From Halieaceae bacterium (lineage in GTDB: Bacteria; Pseudomonadota; Gammaproteobacteria; Pseudomonadales; Halieaceae), in the NCBI GenBank assembly GCA_028280635.1, contig JANQLM010000051.1:1-38144 (forward strand): a stretch of 38,144 bases of DNA, written 5' to 3'. The translations under genes were made by a program, and so were the position numbers. The notes under the pieces are model-generated. The model saw nothing but the letters and a program-made list of their open reading frames with translations, was not told the DNA's origin and did not search any database. Position 1 is the stretch's first letter; each line of letters begins with the position of its first letter. This document shows, in pieces, positions 1 through 9,234 of this stretch.

Positions 1-15
1 TCCGGGACGCTTAGT

Positions 16-969
16 TCAGGGCACCGGGTACGGGGCGCTATCGAGGTAGTCTGAAATCGTCGCCAGCATGCGCTCCCTCACCGGTCGCGACTCGTTCACG
101 AGGTGATGCATGCCGGTGGGTAGCATGTCGATCCGCGCATTGGGAAAGCGCTTGCGCAGCTCCGGCAGGTTGCGCCGCCAGTCTACGGTGCCGTCATTGT
201 CGCCCTGCACCACCAGCACCGGCACGTCACAGGGCGGGCGGGCGAGGAATGCCTTCAGCCAGTGCCTCAGTGCGCCCACCCAGCAGGTGGGAATCCGGTC
301 GTGCTGCAGCGGATCCGTGCGCAGGAACTCGAGAAAGCCCGGGTCCTGGGAGTTCTCCGCAAAGCGACGCGGCACCGCATCCACAAACTGGTGCAGCAGG
401 AGGTAGCTCAGGTGGATACCACGCCAGCCGTGGGGCCACACCAGCGGCGCCAGCAAGACCACCGCATCGAAAGCCTCGGGCTGCCCGGCGCACTGCAGGA
501 AATCCATGACAGCGGCGCCGCCGGTGCTTTGCGCGATGACCTGCCGCGATGTGGGTAGTTCGGCGGTGGCTGCCAGCACGTCAAGCATCGCCTGGCGGTA
601 TTCCGCGAAGTCGTTGATCTCGGCCCGCGGCCCGGTGGAGAGCCCGTGGCCTGGCAGGTCGAAGGCCACCACGTTGCTGCCGCGATGAAGTCCGTAGCGC
701 ACCAGATGCGAGTAGAGCCCCACGTGGTCAAAATAGCCGTGCACCAGGTACACGGTGCCGGCGGCACCGGGCTGCACCCAGGTCTGCAGCGCCAGGCGAT
801 GATCGCCAGACTGGAGGTAGCCCAGGCGGTGCTGGAGCTGCGGGTACTCGGCACTGAAGTCCAGGCCATAGTAGTCGAAGTAGGCAGTCGCGTCGGGGAG
901 CTGCCGCCCATCGCCGAAGGCCGGCAAGTGGCCGGCCAGGGCACGGAAGGCTTCCGCGGGTCCGATCAT
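16..969 (-). CDS. Alpha/beta hydrolase (S33 / lysophospholipase-like)
   Basis: A 317-residue protein with the alpha/beta hydrolase fold. An oxyanion-side HGYFDH motif lies near residues 77-82, the nucleophile is Ser148 in A-Q-S-T-G-G, a probable acid is Asp259 in GDNDGTVD, and the base is His288 or His289 in MHHLVNE. The nucleophile elbow has Ala where the GxSxG pattern normally has Gly, which is tolerated in this superfamily. No signal peptide or membrane segment is visible, so it is probably cytoplasmic. The overall pattern resembles Hydrolase_4 / PldB-like serine hydrolases, but the substrate cannot be read from sequence. Its ATG overlaps the marC stop as ATGA, so it is the last gene of the tkt operon and probably translationally coupled to marC. 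Confidence 0.85.
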   Translation of the reverse strand: MIGPAEAFRALAGHLPAFGDGRQLPDATAYFDYYGLDFSAEYPQLQHRLGYLQSGDHRLALQTWVQPGAAGTVYLVHGYFDHVGLYSHLVRYGLHRGSNVVAFDLPGHGLSTGPRAEINDFAEYRQAMLDVLAATAELPTSRQVIAQSTGGAAVMDFLQCAGQPEAFDAVVLLAPLVWPHGWRGIHLSYLLLHQFVDAVPRRFAENSQDPGFLEFLRTDPLQHDRIPTCWVGALRHWLKAFLARPPCDVPVLVVQGDNDGTVDWRRNLPELRKRFPNARIDMLPTGMHHLVNESRPVRERMLATISDYLDSAPYPVP

Positions 970-1556
970 CCGCCGGCCAGGAAGCGGTCGATGCCGTCAA
1001 AGAACATCTGCACCGAGATAATCACCAGCAGCATGCCCATCAAACGCTCGGCGGCAATCAGCCCGCGCCGCCCCAATACCCGGAACAGCAGCGGCGAAGA
1101 TGCCAGGATCAGCGACGACACCAGCCAGGCCCCAAACAGCGCCAATCCGAACTGCAGGGTCTGGTCGGGATTCTTGTGTACGAACAGCATGACAACTGCC
1201 AGCGTCGATGGACCCGCCACACAGGGGGTGGCCAGAGGCACGAGGAAAGGTTCGCCCTCCGGCAGGTCGTCCATGTTGAGGCCGCCCATGGGGAAGATCA
1301 TGCGCAGGCCGATGATGAACAGGATAATGCCGCCGGCGATGCTGATGGACTCCTGCTTTAGCTGCAGCAGGTCCAGGAACCAGGCGCCGCCGAACAGGAA
1401 CAGGATGAGAATCAGCAGGGCGAAGAACAGTTCGCGCACAATCACGCGCATGCGCCGCTGCTCGGGCACATCCTTCAGCACGCTCAGGAAGATCGGAACA
1501 TTCCCGATCGGATCCATTACGAAGAGGATCGTCAGGAAGGCTGTTACCAGGTCCAT
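966..1556 (-). CDS. MarC/YhgN family integral membrane protein
   Basis: A 196-residue, very hydrophobic protein with about six predicted membrane segments. It starts MDLVTAFLTILFVMDPIGN and has the MarC-family features DPIGNVPIF near residue 15 and a TPCVAGPSTLA-type loop near residues 108-120. MarC/UPF0056 proteins sit in the inner membrane. The early link of the family to multiple antibiotic resistance has not held up and its function is unknown. The gene follows fba with a single spacer base and overlaps the downstream hydrolase start by 4 bases (ATGA), so it belongs to the glycolytic operon. The family assignment is firm; the role is open. Confidence 0.9.
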   Translation of the reverse strand: MDLVTAFLTILFVMDPIGNVPIFLSVLKDVPEQRRMRVIVRELFFALLILILFLFGGAWFLDLLQLKQESISIAGGIILFIIGLRMIFPMGGLNMDDLPEGEPFLVPLATPCVAGPSTLAVVMLFVHKNPDQTLQFGLALFGAWLVSSLILASSPLLFRVLGRRGLIAAERLMGMLLVIISVQMFFDGIDRFLAGG

Positions 1557-1557
1557 C

Positions 1558-2628
1558 TCAGGCGGGTTTGACGACCTGCTTCAGCTCACCCGCGCTGTAG
1601 CGTTGCACCATGTCTGACAGCGCGATGGGCTTGATCTTGTCGGCATTGCCCGCTGTGCCAAAGGCCTCGTAGCGTGCAATACAGATGTCCTTCATCGCCT
1701 TGGTGGTTTCCTTGAGATACTTGCGCGGGTCGAACTCCGCCCGGTTCTCCGCCAGGAAGCGACGGATCGCACCGGTGGAGGCCAGTCTCAGGTCGGTGTC
1801 GATATTGACCTTGCGTACGCCGTGGCGAATACCTTCCTGGATCTGCTCCACCGGCACCCCGTAGGTTTCCGGGATGTCGCCACCGTACTCATTGATGATG
1901 GCCAGCCAGTCCTGTGGCACCGAGGATGAGCCGTGCATCACCAGATGGGTATTGGGAATGCGGTCGTTGATTTCCTTGATGCGGTCGATGGCGAGGATAT
2001 CGCCGGTGGGCGGGCGGCTGAACTTGTAGGCACCGTGGCTGGTGCCACAGGCGATCGCCAGCGCGTCCACGTCGGTGGCGGCGACAAACTGGGCTGCCTC
2101 TTCAGGGTCGGTCAATAGCTGGTCGTGGGTCAGCTTGCCCTCGGCGCCAATGCCATCCTCCTCGCCCGCCTCGCCGGTCTCCAGGGAGCCGAGGCAACCC
2201 AGTTCCCCCTCGACAGACACACCACAGGCATGAGCCATGTCGACCGCGGTGCGGGTGACGCTGGTGTTGTAGTCGTAATCCATCGGGGTCTTGCCGTCTT
2301 CCCCCAGGGAGCCGTCCATCATCACCGAGGTGAAGCCGAGCTGGATCGAGCGCTGGCACACGGCAGGGCTGACACCGTGGTCCTGGTGCATCACCACCGG
2401 GATATGGGGGAACTCCTCAACGGCCGCCTGGATCATATGCCGCAGGAAAGGCGCACCCGCATACTTCCGGGCGCCGGCACTGGCCTGCATGATCACCGGG
2501 CTATTGGTCTCATCGGCCGCTTCCATGATGGCGCGGGTTTGCTCGAGGTTGTTGACGTTGAAGGCCGGTACGCCGTAGCCGCGTTCAGCGGCGTGGTCCA
2601 GCATCTGGCGCATACTGATCAGTGCCAT
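1558..2628 (-). CDS. fba: Class II fructose-1,6-bisphosphate aldolase (Calvin-cycle subtype)
   Basis: A 356-residue zinc aldolase that interconverts fructose 1,6-bisphosphate with glyceraldehyde 3-phosphate and dihydroxyacetone phosphate in glycolysis and gluconeogenesis. HQDHG at residues 81-85 holds the catalytic Asp83 and the zinc ligand His84; SVEGELG near 138-144 carries the acidic residues of the metal site. Further metal or phosphate-binding signatures are GTSHGAYKF (His198), MHGSSSVP (His232) and KVNIDTDLR. Its length and extended sequence match the Calvin-cycle type of class II aldolase rather than the E. coli FbaA type. The start is the ATG at 2628, preceded by GGAGA. It lies 34 bases after pgk in the tkt-epd-pgk-fba operon. 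Confidence 0.96.
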   Translation of the reverse strand: MALISMRQMLDHAAERGYGVPAFNVNNLEQTRAIMEAADETNSPVIMQASAGARKYAGAPFLRHMIQAAVEEFPHIPVVMHQDHGVSPAVCQRSIQLGFTSVMMDGSLGEDGKTPMDYDYNTSVTRTAVDMAHACGVSVEGELGCLGSLETGEAGEEDGIGAEGKLTHDQLLTDPEEAAQFVAATDVDALAIACGTSHGAYKFSRPPTGDILAIDRIKEINDRIPNTHLVMHGSSSVPQDWLAIINEYGGDIPETYGVPVEQIQEGIRHGVRKVNIDTDLRLASTGAIRRFLAENRAEFDPRKYLKETTKAMKDICIARYEAFGTAGNADKIKPIALSDMVQRYSAGELKQVVKPA

Positions 2629-2662
2629 GTAGCTTTTCTCCGTGGATGATTCTGGTGGGGCG

Positions 2663-3835
2663 CTAGTTTGCGCCGGCAGCGCGCTCTTTCAGGATGGCCA
2701 CCGCCGGCAGCACTTTCCCCTCTACATACTCAAGGAAGGCGCCACCTCCGGTGGAGATATAAGACACCTTGTCCGCGATGCCGTACTTGTCGATAGCCGC
2801 CAGGGTGTCACCGCCGCCCGCCAGTGAGAATGCGGCACTGGACGCGATGTCACTACTCAGCGCCTCGGTGCCGCCGGCGAACTGGTCGAACTCGAACACC
2901 CCCACCGGACCGTTCCAGATGATGGTGCCGGCCTCGCGCAACATCTCACCGATGCGGGCGCGGGTGTCGGGGCCAATGTCGAAAATCATGTCGTCCTCGG
3001 CCACCTCGGCAGCGGGCTTGGTGACCGCCTCAGCCGATTCCGAAAACTCCTTGCCGGTAACCACATCGGTGGGCAAGGGAATCTCGGTTTTTTCCATCAG
3101 CGCCTGGGCCGCCGGTATCAGCTCGTTCTCACACAGGGATTTGCCGATCGGCAGGCCGCTGGCGGCCAGGAAGGTATTGGCAATGCCGCCACCCACCACC
3201 AGTTGGTCGACTTTGTCGGCCAGGGTTTCGAGCACAGTCAGCTTGGTGGACACCTTGGAGCCACCGACGATGGCCAGCAGCGGACGCGCCGGGCTGGACA
3301 GGGCCTGCTCGAGGGCGTCGAGTTCGGCTGCGAGCAGGGGTCCGGCACAGGCCACCGGTGCAAACTGCGCGACCCCGTAGGTGGACGCCTGGGCCCGGTG
3401 CGCGGTGCCAAAGGCATCCATCACAAACACATCACAGAGTGCCGCGTAGCGCCTCGCCAGTGCCTCGTCATTGGCCTTCTCTCCGGCGTTAAAGCGCACG
3501 TTCTCCAGCACCACCACTTCGCCCGGGGCCACGTCCACCTCGTCGAGGCTGTCACAGAGCCGAATAGGGGCATCCAATGCCGACACCAGGTAGTCGACCA
3601 CCGGGCGCAGTGAATACTCGTCACTGGGTTCCCCCTCCACCGGCCGTCCCAGGTGGGACATGACAATCAGCCGGGCCTCGGCCTCCAGCGCCTGCTTCAG
3701 GGTCGGCAGCGCGGCGCGAATTCGCGCGTCGCTCGCGACCTTGCCGTCTTTCAGGGGGACATTGAGGTCCTCGCGCACCAGCACCCGCTGGCCGGCCAGG
3801 TCCAGGTCGCTCATTTTCAGGATGGACGTGTTCAT
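2663..3835 (-). CDS. pgk: Phosphoglycerate kinase
   Basis: A 390-residue monomeric kinase that transfers phosphate between 1,3-bisphosphoglycerate and ADP. The N-terminal domain carries [11 protein letters not shown] near residue 18, MSHLGRP near 59 and [10 protein letters not shown] near 110, which bind 3-phosphoglycerate. The C-terminal nucleotide domain shows [10 protein letters not shown] near 195, [10 protein letters not shown] and [10 protein letters not shown]. Its length is normal for bacterial Pgk. The ATG overlaps the epd stop as ATGA, which implies translational coupling. An in-frame ATG seven codons later ([11 protein letters not shown]) gives an N-terminus closer to many homologues and is an alternative start; both keep the whole domain. 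Confidence 0.96.
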   Translation of the reverse strand: MNTSILKMSDLDLAGQRVLVREDLNVPLKDGKVASDARIRAALPTLKQALEAEARLIVMSHLGRPVEGEPSDEYSLRPVVDYLVSALDAPIRLCDSLDEVDVAPGEVVVLENVRFNAGEKANDEALARRYAALCDVFVMDAFGTAHRAQASTYGVAQFAPVACAGPLLAAELDALEQALSSPARPLLAIVGGSKVSTKLTVLETLADKVDQLVVGGGIANTFLAASGLPIGKSLCENELIPAAQALMEKTEIPLPTDVVTGKEFSESAEAVTKPAAEVAEDDMIFDIGPDTRARIGEMLREAGTIIWNGPVGVFEFDQFAGGTEALSSDIASSAAFSLAGGGDTLAAIDKYGIADKVSYISTGGGAFLEYVEGKVLPAVAILKERAAGAN

Positions 3836-4860
3836 TCAAACTCCGAAGTCGTCGTGCCATACCAGTGCTGAACTACGTCCAGCATGCGATTGGCGTAGCC
3901 CCATTCATTATCAAACCAGACTAGCACCTTTACCAGCCGTTGCCCGCTGACCCGGGTCTGGCCGGCATCCACCACGCAGGAATGCGCATCCTGGTTGAAG
4001 TCACTGGAGGCCAGCGGCTCGGCGGTATAGCCCAGTACGCCACAGAAAGCGGTATCCGCGGCGGCCGCCAGGGCGCTGTTGACCGCATCGACATCTGTAT
4101 CGCGCTGTACCGACACCACAAGATCCATGGCAGACACGTTTTGCACCGGCACTCGCAGGGCCTGGGCCGTGAAACGCCCGGCCATCTCTGGCAACACCCG
4201 CTCAACGCCGCGGGCCAGGCCCGTATCGATGGGAATAATATTGGTGCCGGCGGCACGGGTCTTGCGCAGATCGGTGTTGTGATAGGCATCCAGCACCGGC
4301 TGGTCGTTCATGGCCGAGTGAATCGTGGTGATGGTGCCCGTGTCGATGCCGAAGGCGTCGTCCAGGGCCTTGATCACCGGCACGATACCGTTGGTGGTGC
4401 AGGAGGCCGCGCTGACAATGCGGTGCTCTGCGGACAGCAGGTCGTGATTCACCCCGTATACAATGGTCGCGTCCACATCGGCCCGGGCGGGCTGGGAAAA
4501 CAGCACTCGACCGGCACCGCTGGCCAGGTGGCGCGCCGCGATTTCGCGCTCCGTGAAGCTGCCGGTGCACTCCAGCACGACGTCCACGTCCAGTTCCGCC
4601 CAGGGGAGTTGATCGATCTCCGGTTGGCGCAGCAGGCGCACGGGGTCGCCATCCACCGATAGCTGGTCACCGTGCAGGGCCAGCTCGCCGCGAAAGCGGC
4701 CGTGAGTGGAATCGTAGCGCGTCAGGTGGACAACCGTGGCGGTATCGGCGATTTCATTGATCGCCACCACTCGCATCTGCTCCCGGTGCGGGCTGTCAAC
4801 CAGGGCCCGCAACACGCAGCGCCCGATACGGCCGTACCCGTTGATAGCGAGCTTGATCAG
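3832..4860 (-). CDS. epd: Erythrose-4-phosphate dehydrogenase (GAPDH family), probable CTG start
   Basis: A GAPDH-family dehydrogenase. The active-site stretch [17 protein letters not shown] contains the catalytic Cys, followed by the catalytic His in [16 protein letters not shown] and the wording around it match Epd (erythrose 4-phosphate to 4-phosphoerythronate, vitamin B6 synthesis) better than glycolytic GAPDH, and the epd-pgk order agrees. The first ordinary start codon (GTG at 4815) would remove the NAD-binding strand. Reading upstream in frame restores [14 protein letters not shown], the Rossmann motif, and the frame then reaches a CTG at 4858-4860 overlapping the tkt TGA as CTGA, with GAGGA nine bases before it. 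No ATG, GTG or TTG lies in frame further up. The start is therefore placed at CTG, giving 342 residues, close to E. coli Epd. Whether it also serves as a glycolytic GAPDH is unknown. Confidence 0.87.
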   Translation of the reverse strand: MIKLAINGYGRIGRCVLRALVDSPHREQMRVVAINEIADTATVVHLTRYDSTHGRFRGELALHGDQLSVDGDPVRLLRQPEIDQLPWAELDVDVVLECTGSFTEREIAARHLASGAGRVLFSQPARADVDATIVYGVNHDLLSAEHRIVSAASCTTNGIVPVIKALDDAFGIDTGTITTIHSAMNDQPVLDAYHNTDLRKTRAAGTNIIPIDTGLARGVERVLPEMAGRFTAQALRVPVQNVSAMDLVVSVQRDTDVDAVNSALAAAADTAFCGVLGYTAEPLASSDFNQDAHSCVVDAGQTRVSGQRLVKVLVWFDNEWGYANRMLDVVQHWYGTTTSEFE

Positions 4861-6854
4861 AGCAGGATGTCCTCTACTGTCTCTGCCACGACCTCGGGGG
4901 TAAAGCCGAAGTGCTTCATGAGGTCGCCGGCGGGCGCCGATTCACCGAAGCTGGTCATGCCGACCACCCGGCCATCGAGGCCGACGAACTTGTACCAGTA
5001 ATCCGCATGGCCGGCTTCCACCGCCACCCGGGCCAGCATATCCGAAGGCAGCACCGCTTCCCGGTAAGCGGCGTCCTGGGCCATGAACACTTCGGGGCTG
5101 GGCATGGAGACCACCCGCAGCTTGCGGCCCTTCTCCGCCAGCAGGGTAGCCGCGTCCAGCGCCAGCTGCACTTCGGAGCCGGTGGCAATCAGGATGGCAT
5201 CCAGTTCGCCCTCAGGCTCATGCAGGACATAGCCGCCGCGGGCAACCGCCGCCAGTTGCTCATCGCTGCGAGTCTGGTGGGGCAGGCCCTGGCGCGAGAA
5301 CACCAGCGCGCTGGGGCCGTCGCGATGCTCGATTGCGGCCTTCCAGGCCACCGCGGATTCCACCGCATCGCAGGGACGCCAGGTCACCATATTGGGGGTG
5401 GTGCGCAGGTTGGTCAGCTGCTCCACCGGCTGGTGGGTGGGGCCGTCTTCACCGAGGCCGATGGAGTCATGGGTATAGACGAAGATGGACTGCTGCTTCA
5501 TCAGCGCCGCCATGCGCACCGCATTGCGGGCGTATTCCATGAAAATCAGGAAGGTCGCGCCGTAGTTGATAAAGCCGCCGTGCAGGGCAATGCCGTTCAT
5601 GATGGCGGACATACCGAATTCCCGCACGCCGTAATAGATGTAGTTACCGGCGGCATCAGCAGCACTGATGGGCTTGCTGCCGCTCCACACCGTCAGGTTG
5701 GAACCCGCCAGGTCCGCAGAACCCCCAAGCAGCTCCGGCAACAGGGCGCCATAGGCATTCAGGCAGTTCTGGGAGGCCTTGCGGCTGGCAATGACCGCGC
5801 CGTCCTCCTGGCACTGGCGGATATAGGCCTCGGCCTGGGCCGCGAAGTCCGCGGGCAAATCACCCGCCAGACGGCGCTTGAGCTCTGCCGCCAGTTCCGG
5901 GAATTCGCCGGCGTAGGCGTTCATCACCTGCTGCCATTCTTCCTCGGCGGCAGCCCCTGCCGGGCGTGCATCCCACGCCCGATAGATCTCATCGGGTACC
6001 TCAAACGGTGCATGGGCCCAGCCGATGTTCTCACGGGTGGCCGCCACTTCGTCTTCACCCAGCGCGGCACCGTGGCAGGATTCGCTGCCCTCTTTGTTCG
6101 GAGCGCCCTTGCCAATCACGGTCTTGCAGCAGATCAGCGTGGGGCGGCTGGTATCGGCGCGGGCGTGATCGATCGCGGTCTTGATGGCGTCGGGGTCGTG
6201 GCCATCGATGCCGGGAATCACCTGCCAGCCGTAGGCGGCGAAGCGCTCAGGAGTATCGTCGGTAAACCAGCCCTCGACTTCACCGTCGATAGAAATGCCG
6301 TTGTCATCATAGAACACAATCAGCTTGCCCAGCCCCAGGGTGCCGGCCAGCGAGCACACCTCGTGAGAAATGCCCTCCATCAGGCAGCCGTCGCCGGTAA
6401 AACAATAGGTGAAGTGCTCAACCACCCGATATTCCTGGCGGTTGTACTGGGCGGCCAGCACTTTTTCAGCAATTGCCATACCCACCGCATTGCTGATGCC
6501 CTGGCCCAGCGGCCCGGTAGTGGTTTCCACCCCGGGGGCGTAGCCGTACTCCGGGTGGCCCGGTGTCTTGCTGTGCAGTTGGCGGAAGTTCTTGAGTTCC
6601 TCGATAGGCAGCTCGTACCCGGTCAGGTGCAGCAGGGAATAGACCAGCATGGAGCCGTGGCCGTTGGACATGACGAAGCGGTCGCGATTCGGCCAGGCCG
6701 GATTGGAGGGGTTGTGCACCAGGTATTGTCGCCACAGGACCTCAGCAATATCCGCCATGCCCATGGGCGCACCGGGGTGGCCACTATTGGCTTTCTGCAC
6801 CGCGTCCATGCTCAGCGCACGGATGGCATTGGCGAGATCGGTCTGGGACGTCAT
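4857..6854 (-). CDS. tkt: Transketolase
   Basis: A 665-residue thiamine-diphosphate enzyme of the pentose phosphate pathway that moves two-carbon units between ketose and aldose phosphates. The start is the ATG at 6854 ([17 protein letters not shown]), preceded by GGAG; it aligns with the E. coli TktA N-terminus, so the open frame further upstream to 6953 is not used. Visible motifs are [11 protein letters not shown] near residue 24, [12 protein letters not shown] near 115, the ThDP motif GDGCLMEG...DDN near 155-185, and the pyrimidine-domain segment [20 protein letters not shown] near 470. It is the first gene of the minus-strand operon and supplies erythrose 4-phosphate, the substrate of the downstream Epd, so the order makes metabolic sense. 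Confidence 0.97.
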   Translation of the reverse strand: MTSQTDLANAIRALSMDAVQKANSGHPGAPMGMADIAEVLWRQYLVHNPSNPAWPNRDRFVMSNGHGSMLVYSLLHLTGYELPIEELKNFRQLHSKTPGHPEYGYAPGVETTTGPLGQGISNAVGMAIAEKVLAAQYNRQEYRVVEHFTYCFTGDGCLMEGISHEVCSLAGTLGLGKLIVFYDDNGISIDGEVEGWFTDDTPERFAAYGWQVIPGIDGHDPDAIKTAIDHARADTSRPTLICCKTVIGKGAPNKEGSESCHGAALGEDEVAATRENIGWAHAPFEVPDEIYRAWDARPAGAAAEEEWQQVMNAYAGEFPELAAELKRRLAGDLPADFAAQAEAYIRQCQEDGAVIASRKASQNCLNAYGALLPELLGGSADLAGSNLTVWSGSKPISAADAAGNYIYYGVREFGMSAIMNGIALHGGFINYGATFLIFMEYARNAVRMAALMKQQSIFVYTHDSIGLGEDGPTHQPVEQLTNLRTTPNMVTWRPCDAVESAVAWKAAIEHRDGPSALVFSRQGLPHQTRSDEQLAAVARGGYVLHEPEGELDAILIATGSEVQLALDAATLLAEKGRKLRVVSMPSPEVFMAQDAAYREAVLPSDMLARVAVEAGHADYWYKFVGLDGRVVGMTSFGESAPAGDLMKHFGFTPEVVAETVEDILL

Positions 6855-6887
6855 CAGGAAACTCCGGGGTGTCAAAAAAGGGGCGCT

Positions 6888-6916
6888 ATTCTCTCGTAAC
6901 CGCTGCCCCGGGGCAA
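6888..6916 (-). promoter_or_regulatory. Weak candidate sigma-70 promoter for the tkt operon
   Basis: On the minus strand TTGCCC (6916-6911) and GAGAAT (6893-6888) are 17 bases apart, 34 bases before the tkt ATG. Each hexamer matches 4 of 6 consensus bases. It is the best-spaced pair I found in this gap, but the match is modest. Confidence 0.25.
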
Positions 6917-6983
6917 TGCGGGAGACCGCCAAATACAAGGCCTTGGGCGTCAATGGGCGGTGGCCAGCAGCGAGCCGGAAAAG

Positions 6984-7007
6984 CTATATCAAAAAAATTT
7001 GATATAG
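6984..7007. promoter_or_regulatory. Inverted-repeat operator, probable SahR binding site
   Basis: A 24-base imperfect palindrome: 10-base arms CTATATCAAA and TTTGATATAG are exact reverse complements around a 4-base AAAA centre. It is strikingly AT-rich within a GC-rich region. It ends 27 bases before the ATG of the ArsR-type regulator, and its right arm includes the candidate -35 element. Position and symmetry fit an autoregulatory operator for a dimeric winged-helix repressor. It lies about 130 bases from the tkt start, so control of tkt is possible but less likely. Confidence 0.8.
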
Positions 7008-7026
7008 ATTGGGCTTCTGCTAGACT
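6999..7026 (+). promoter_or_regulatory. Candidate promoter of the methyl-cycle operon, overlapping the operator
   Basis: TTGATA (6999-7004, 5 of 6 consensus bases) and TAGACT (7021-7026, 4 of 6) are separated by 16 bases. The -35 lies inside the right arm of the palindrome, so a bound repressor would block RNA polymerase. The predicted transcription start is near 7033-7035, at or within a few bases of the sahR ATG, so the mRNA may be leaderless. Confidence 0.45.
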
Positions 7027-7034
7027 TGCCCGCC

Positions 7035-8066
7035 ATGCCCGCACTCACCGAGGCCCGCGAGGAAGCCGTAATCCCGGCTGGCGAACCCCGCGATGCAGAC
7101 AACGCCATCGAATTACTTGCCGGCCTGTGCAAGGCCAGCGGCGATTCCCTGCGCCTCAGAATTCTCAAGCTGCTGCGCCAGGACTCCCTGGCGGTACAGG
7201 AACTCTGCAGCCTGCTGGACATGCGCCAGCCGGCCCTGAGCCACCATCTCAAGGTCATGGCCGGCGCCGGGCTGGTCACCAGCCGGCGCGAGGGCAACAC
7301 CATTTTCTACCGCCGCGCCGCACCCGAGCCACAGTCGGTGCTGGGTAAACTGCAGGCGACCCTGCTGGCGAGCGTCGATGAGTTGCCCCTGGAAACCCTG
7401 CTGCAGGAGCGGCTGGCGGGGCTGCGCGACGAGCGCGAGCAGTCGTCCCGGGCCTTCTTCCAGCAGAACGCCGACAAGTTCCGCGAGCAGCAGGACCTGA
7501 TCGCCAGCTACGAACAGTACGCCGACACCGTCGCCCAGGCACTGGCCGAGGCACCGCTGCCCGAACGCCGCGTGGCCCTGGAAGTGGGGCCCGGTGACGG
7601 CGCCTTCCTGTCCCGGCTCAGCACCGGTTTCGAACAGGTCATCGCCCTGGACAACGCCGAGGAAATGCTGGCGCGCTCAAGGGAGCGCGCCGCCGAAAGC
7701 GGACTCAGCAATATCGAGTTCGTGCACGGCGATACCCGGCACCCGCGGCTGGCCGGCCTGGCGGCCGACTGCATTGTTGTCAACATGGTTTTGCACCATA
7801 ACCCGTCCCCGGCCAACATTCTGCGCGACCTGGCCGGCTGCCTGGCCGCCGGCGGTGTGCTGCTGATCACCGATCTCTGTCGCCACGACCAGAACTGGGC
7901 CCGCGAAGCCTGCGGCGACCTGTGGCTGGGCTTCGAACCGGAAGAGCTGGCCGCCTGGGCCAGCAGTGCGGGACTGCAAGAAACTGCCGGCATCTACCTG
8001 GCGCAGCGCAATGGATTTCAAGTACAGGTGCGCCTGTTTGGCCACCACAGCGATATTAAGGACTAA
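7035..8066 (+). CDS. sahR: ArsR-family regulator fused to a SAM-methyltransferase domain (SahR type)
   Basis: A 343-residue protein in two parts. Residues 25-95 form an ArsR winged helix (LRLRILKLLRQ, then LCSLLDMRQPALSHHLKVM as recognition helix, and EGNTIFYRR as wing). After a charged linker, residues 180-335 form a class I methyltransferase-like domain with motif I EVGPGDG at 183-189, an acidic strand end at LDNAEEML near 205 and HGDT near 231. Proteins of this architecture, called SahR, are known to control S-adenosylmethionine/S-adenosylhomocysteine cycle genes in several Proteobacteria; here the gene leads an operon with metK, ahcY and metF, as expected. The domain probably senses SAH or SAM rather than methylating, but that is inference. 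ATG 7035 is chosen over TTG 7026; no clear Shine-Dalgarno precedes either. No metal-binding Cys pair of the ArsR type is seen in the recognition helix. Confidence 0.88.
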   Translation: MPALTEAREEAVIPAGEPRDADNAIELLAGLCKASGDSLRLRILKLLRQDSLAVQELCSLLDMRQPALSHHLKVMAGAGLVTSRREGNTIFYRRAAPEPQSVLGKLQATLLASVDELPLETLLQERLAGLRDEREQSSRAFFQQNADKFREQQDLIASYEQYADTVAQALAEAPLPERRVALEVGPGDGAFLSRLSTGFEQVIALDNAEEMLARSRERAAESGLSNIEFVHGDTRHPRLAGLAADCIVVNMVLHHNPSPANILRDLAGCLAAGGVLLITDLCRHDQNWAREACGDLWLGFEPEELAAWASSAGLQETAGIYLAQRNGFQVQVRLFGHHSDIKD

Positions 8067-8069
8067 GCA

Positions 8070-9224
8070 ATGAGCGAGTATTCCCTCTTCACCTCCGAAT
8101 CGGTGTCCGAAGGACACCCGGACAAGATGGCCGACCAGATCTCCGACGCCATCCTCGACGCCATTCTCGCCGACGATCCCCATGCCCGGGTCGCGGTGGA
8201 GACCATGGTCAAGACCGGTATGGCCATTGTCGCCGGAGAAGTCACCACCTCAACCTATGTGGAACTGGAAGACGTGGTGCGTAAGGTCATTCTCGATATC
8301 GGCTACGACAGTTCTACCGTGGGCTTCGACGGCGCCTCCTGCGCAGTGCTGAATGCCATCGGCAAGCAGTCACCGGATATCGCCATGGGTGTCGACGAAG
8401 GCGAGGACAAGGAGCAGGGCGCCGGTGACCAGGGCCTGATGTTTGGCTATGCCACCAACGAGACCGACGTGCTGATGCCGGCCCCCATTTACTACTCACA
8501 CCGCCTGGTGGAACGCCAGGCCCACCTGCGCAAGGACGGCGTACTGCCCTGGCTGCGCCCGGATGCCAAGAGCCAGGTGAGCCTGCGCTACGAGGGCGGC
8601 AAGCCGGTCGCTGTCGATGCAGTCGTGCTCTCTACCCAGCACGACGAGGGCATCAGCCAGCCGGACATCCATGAGGCCATCCTGGAAAACGTCATTCGCC
8701 ACGTGCTGCCCGCCGAGTGGCTGCACGACGACACCCGCATTCACATCAACCCCACCGGCCAGTTCATCATCGGCGGCCCGCTGGGGGACTGTGGCCTCAC
8801 CGGCCGCAAGATCATTGTCGACACCTATGGCGGCATGGCCCGTCACGGCGGCGGCGCTTTCTCCGGCAAGGACCCCTCCAAGGTTGACCGCAGTGCCGCC
8901 TACGCCGGCCGCTACGTGGCCAAGAACATTGTTGCCGCCGGCCTCGCCGACCGCTGCGAGATCCAGGTGTCCTATGCCATCGGCGTGGCCGAGCCCACTT
9001 CGATTTCCGTCAATACCTTCGGCACGTCGACCGTGGCCGAAGAGCGCATCGTCGACCTGGTGCGAGAGCACTTCGACCTGCGACCCAAGGGCCTGATCGA
9101 GATGCTCGACCTCAAGCGCCCCATCTATTTCAAAACCGCTGCCTACGGCCATTTCGGTCGCGAGGAGCCAGAATTCACCTGGGAAAAAACTGACAAGGCT
9201 GACGCCCTGCGCGCCTCGGCTTAA
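8070..9224 (+). CDS. metK: S-adenosylmethionine synthetase
   Basis: A 384-residue enzyme making SAM from methionine and ATP. It shows the N-terminal [19 protein letters not shown] signature, the ATP-motif region [12 protein letters not shown] near residue 115, and the P-loop-like signature [16 protein letters not shown] near 259, with [16 protein letters not shown] after it. Length and motif order are standard for bacterial MetK. The ATG follows AAGGA by seven bases and lies three bases after sahR, so the two are co-transcribed. Together with ahcY and metF it supplies and recycles methyl donor. Confidence 0.98.
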   Translation: MSEYSLFTSESVSEGHPDKMADQISDAILDAILADDPHARVAVETMVKTGMAIVAGEVTTSTYVELEDVVRKVILDIGYDSSTVGFDGASCAVLNAIGKQSPDIAMGVDEGEDKEQGAGDQGLMFGYATNETDVLMPAPIYYSHRLVERQAHLRKDGVLPWLRPDAKSQVSLRYEGGKPVAVDAVVLSTQHDEGISQPDIHEAILENVIRHVLPAEWLHDDTRIHINPTGQFIIGGPLGDCGLTGRKIIVDTYGGMARHGGGAFSGKDPSKVDRSAAYAGRYVAKNIVAAGLADRCEIQVSYAIGVAEPTSISVNTFGTSTVAEERIVDLVREHFDLRPKGLIEMLDLKRPIYFKTAAYGHFGREEPEFTWEKTDKADALRASA

Positions 9225-9234
9225 GGAGACACAC

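Noticed and set aside
3832-4860. epd as a 5'-truncated pseudogene, judging from its first standard start codon.
   Set aside because: The missing Rossmann strand is intact in frame just upstream, with a good ribosome site before a CTG codon. The gene is complete.
4911-6899. Very long open frame (662 codons) on the plus strand opposite tkt, with similar long antisense frames over ahcY (9175-10509) and pilU (18992-20059).
   Set aside because: The opposite strand encodes complete, well-conserved enzymes. High GC at third positions suppresses stop codons on the antisense strand, and these frames lack ribosome sites and recognisable domains.
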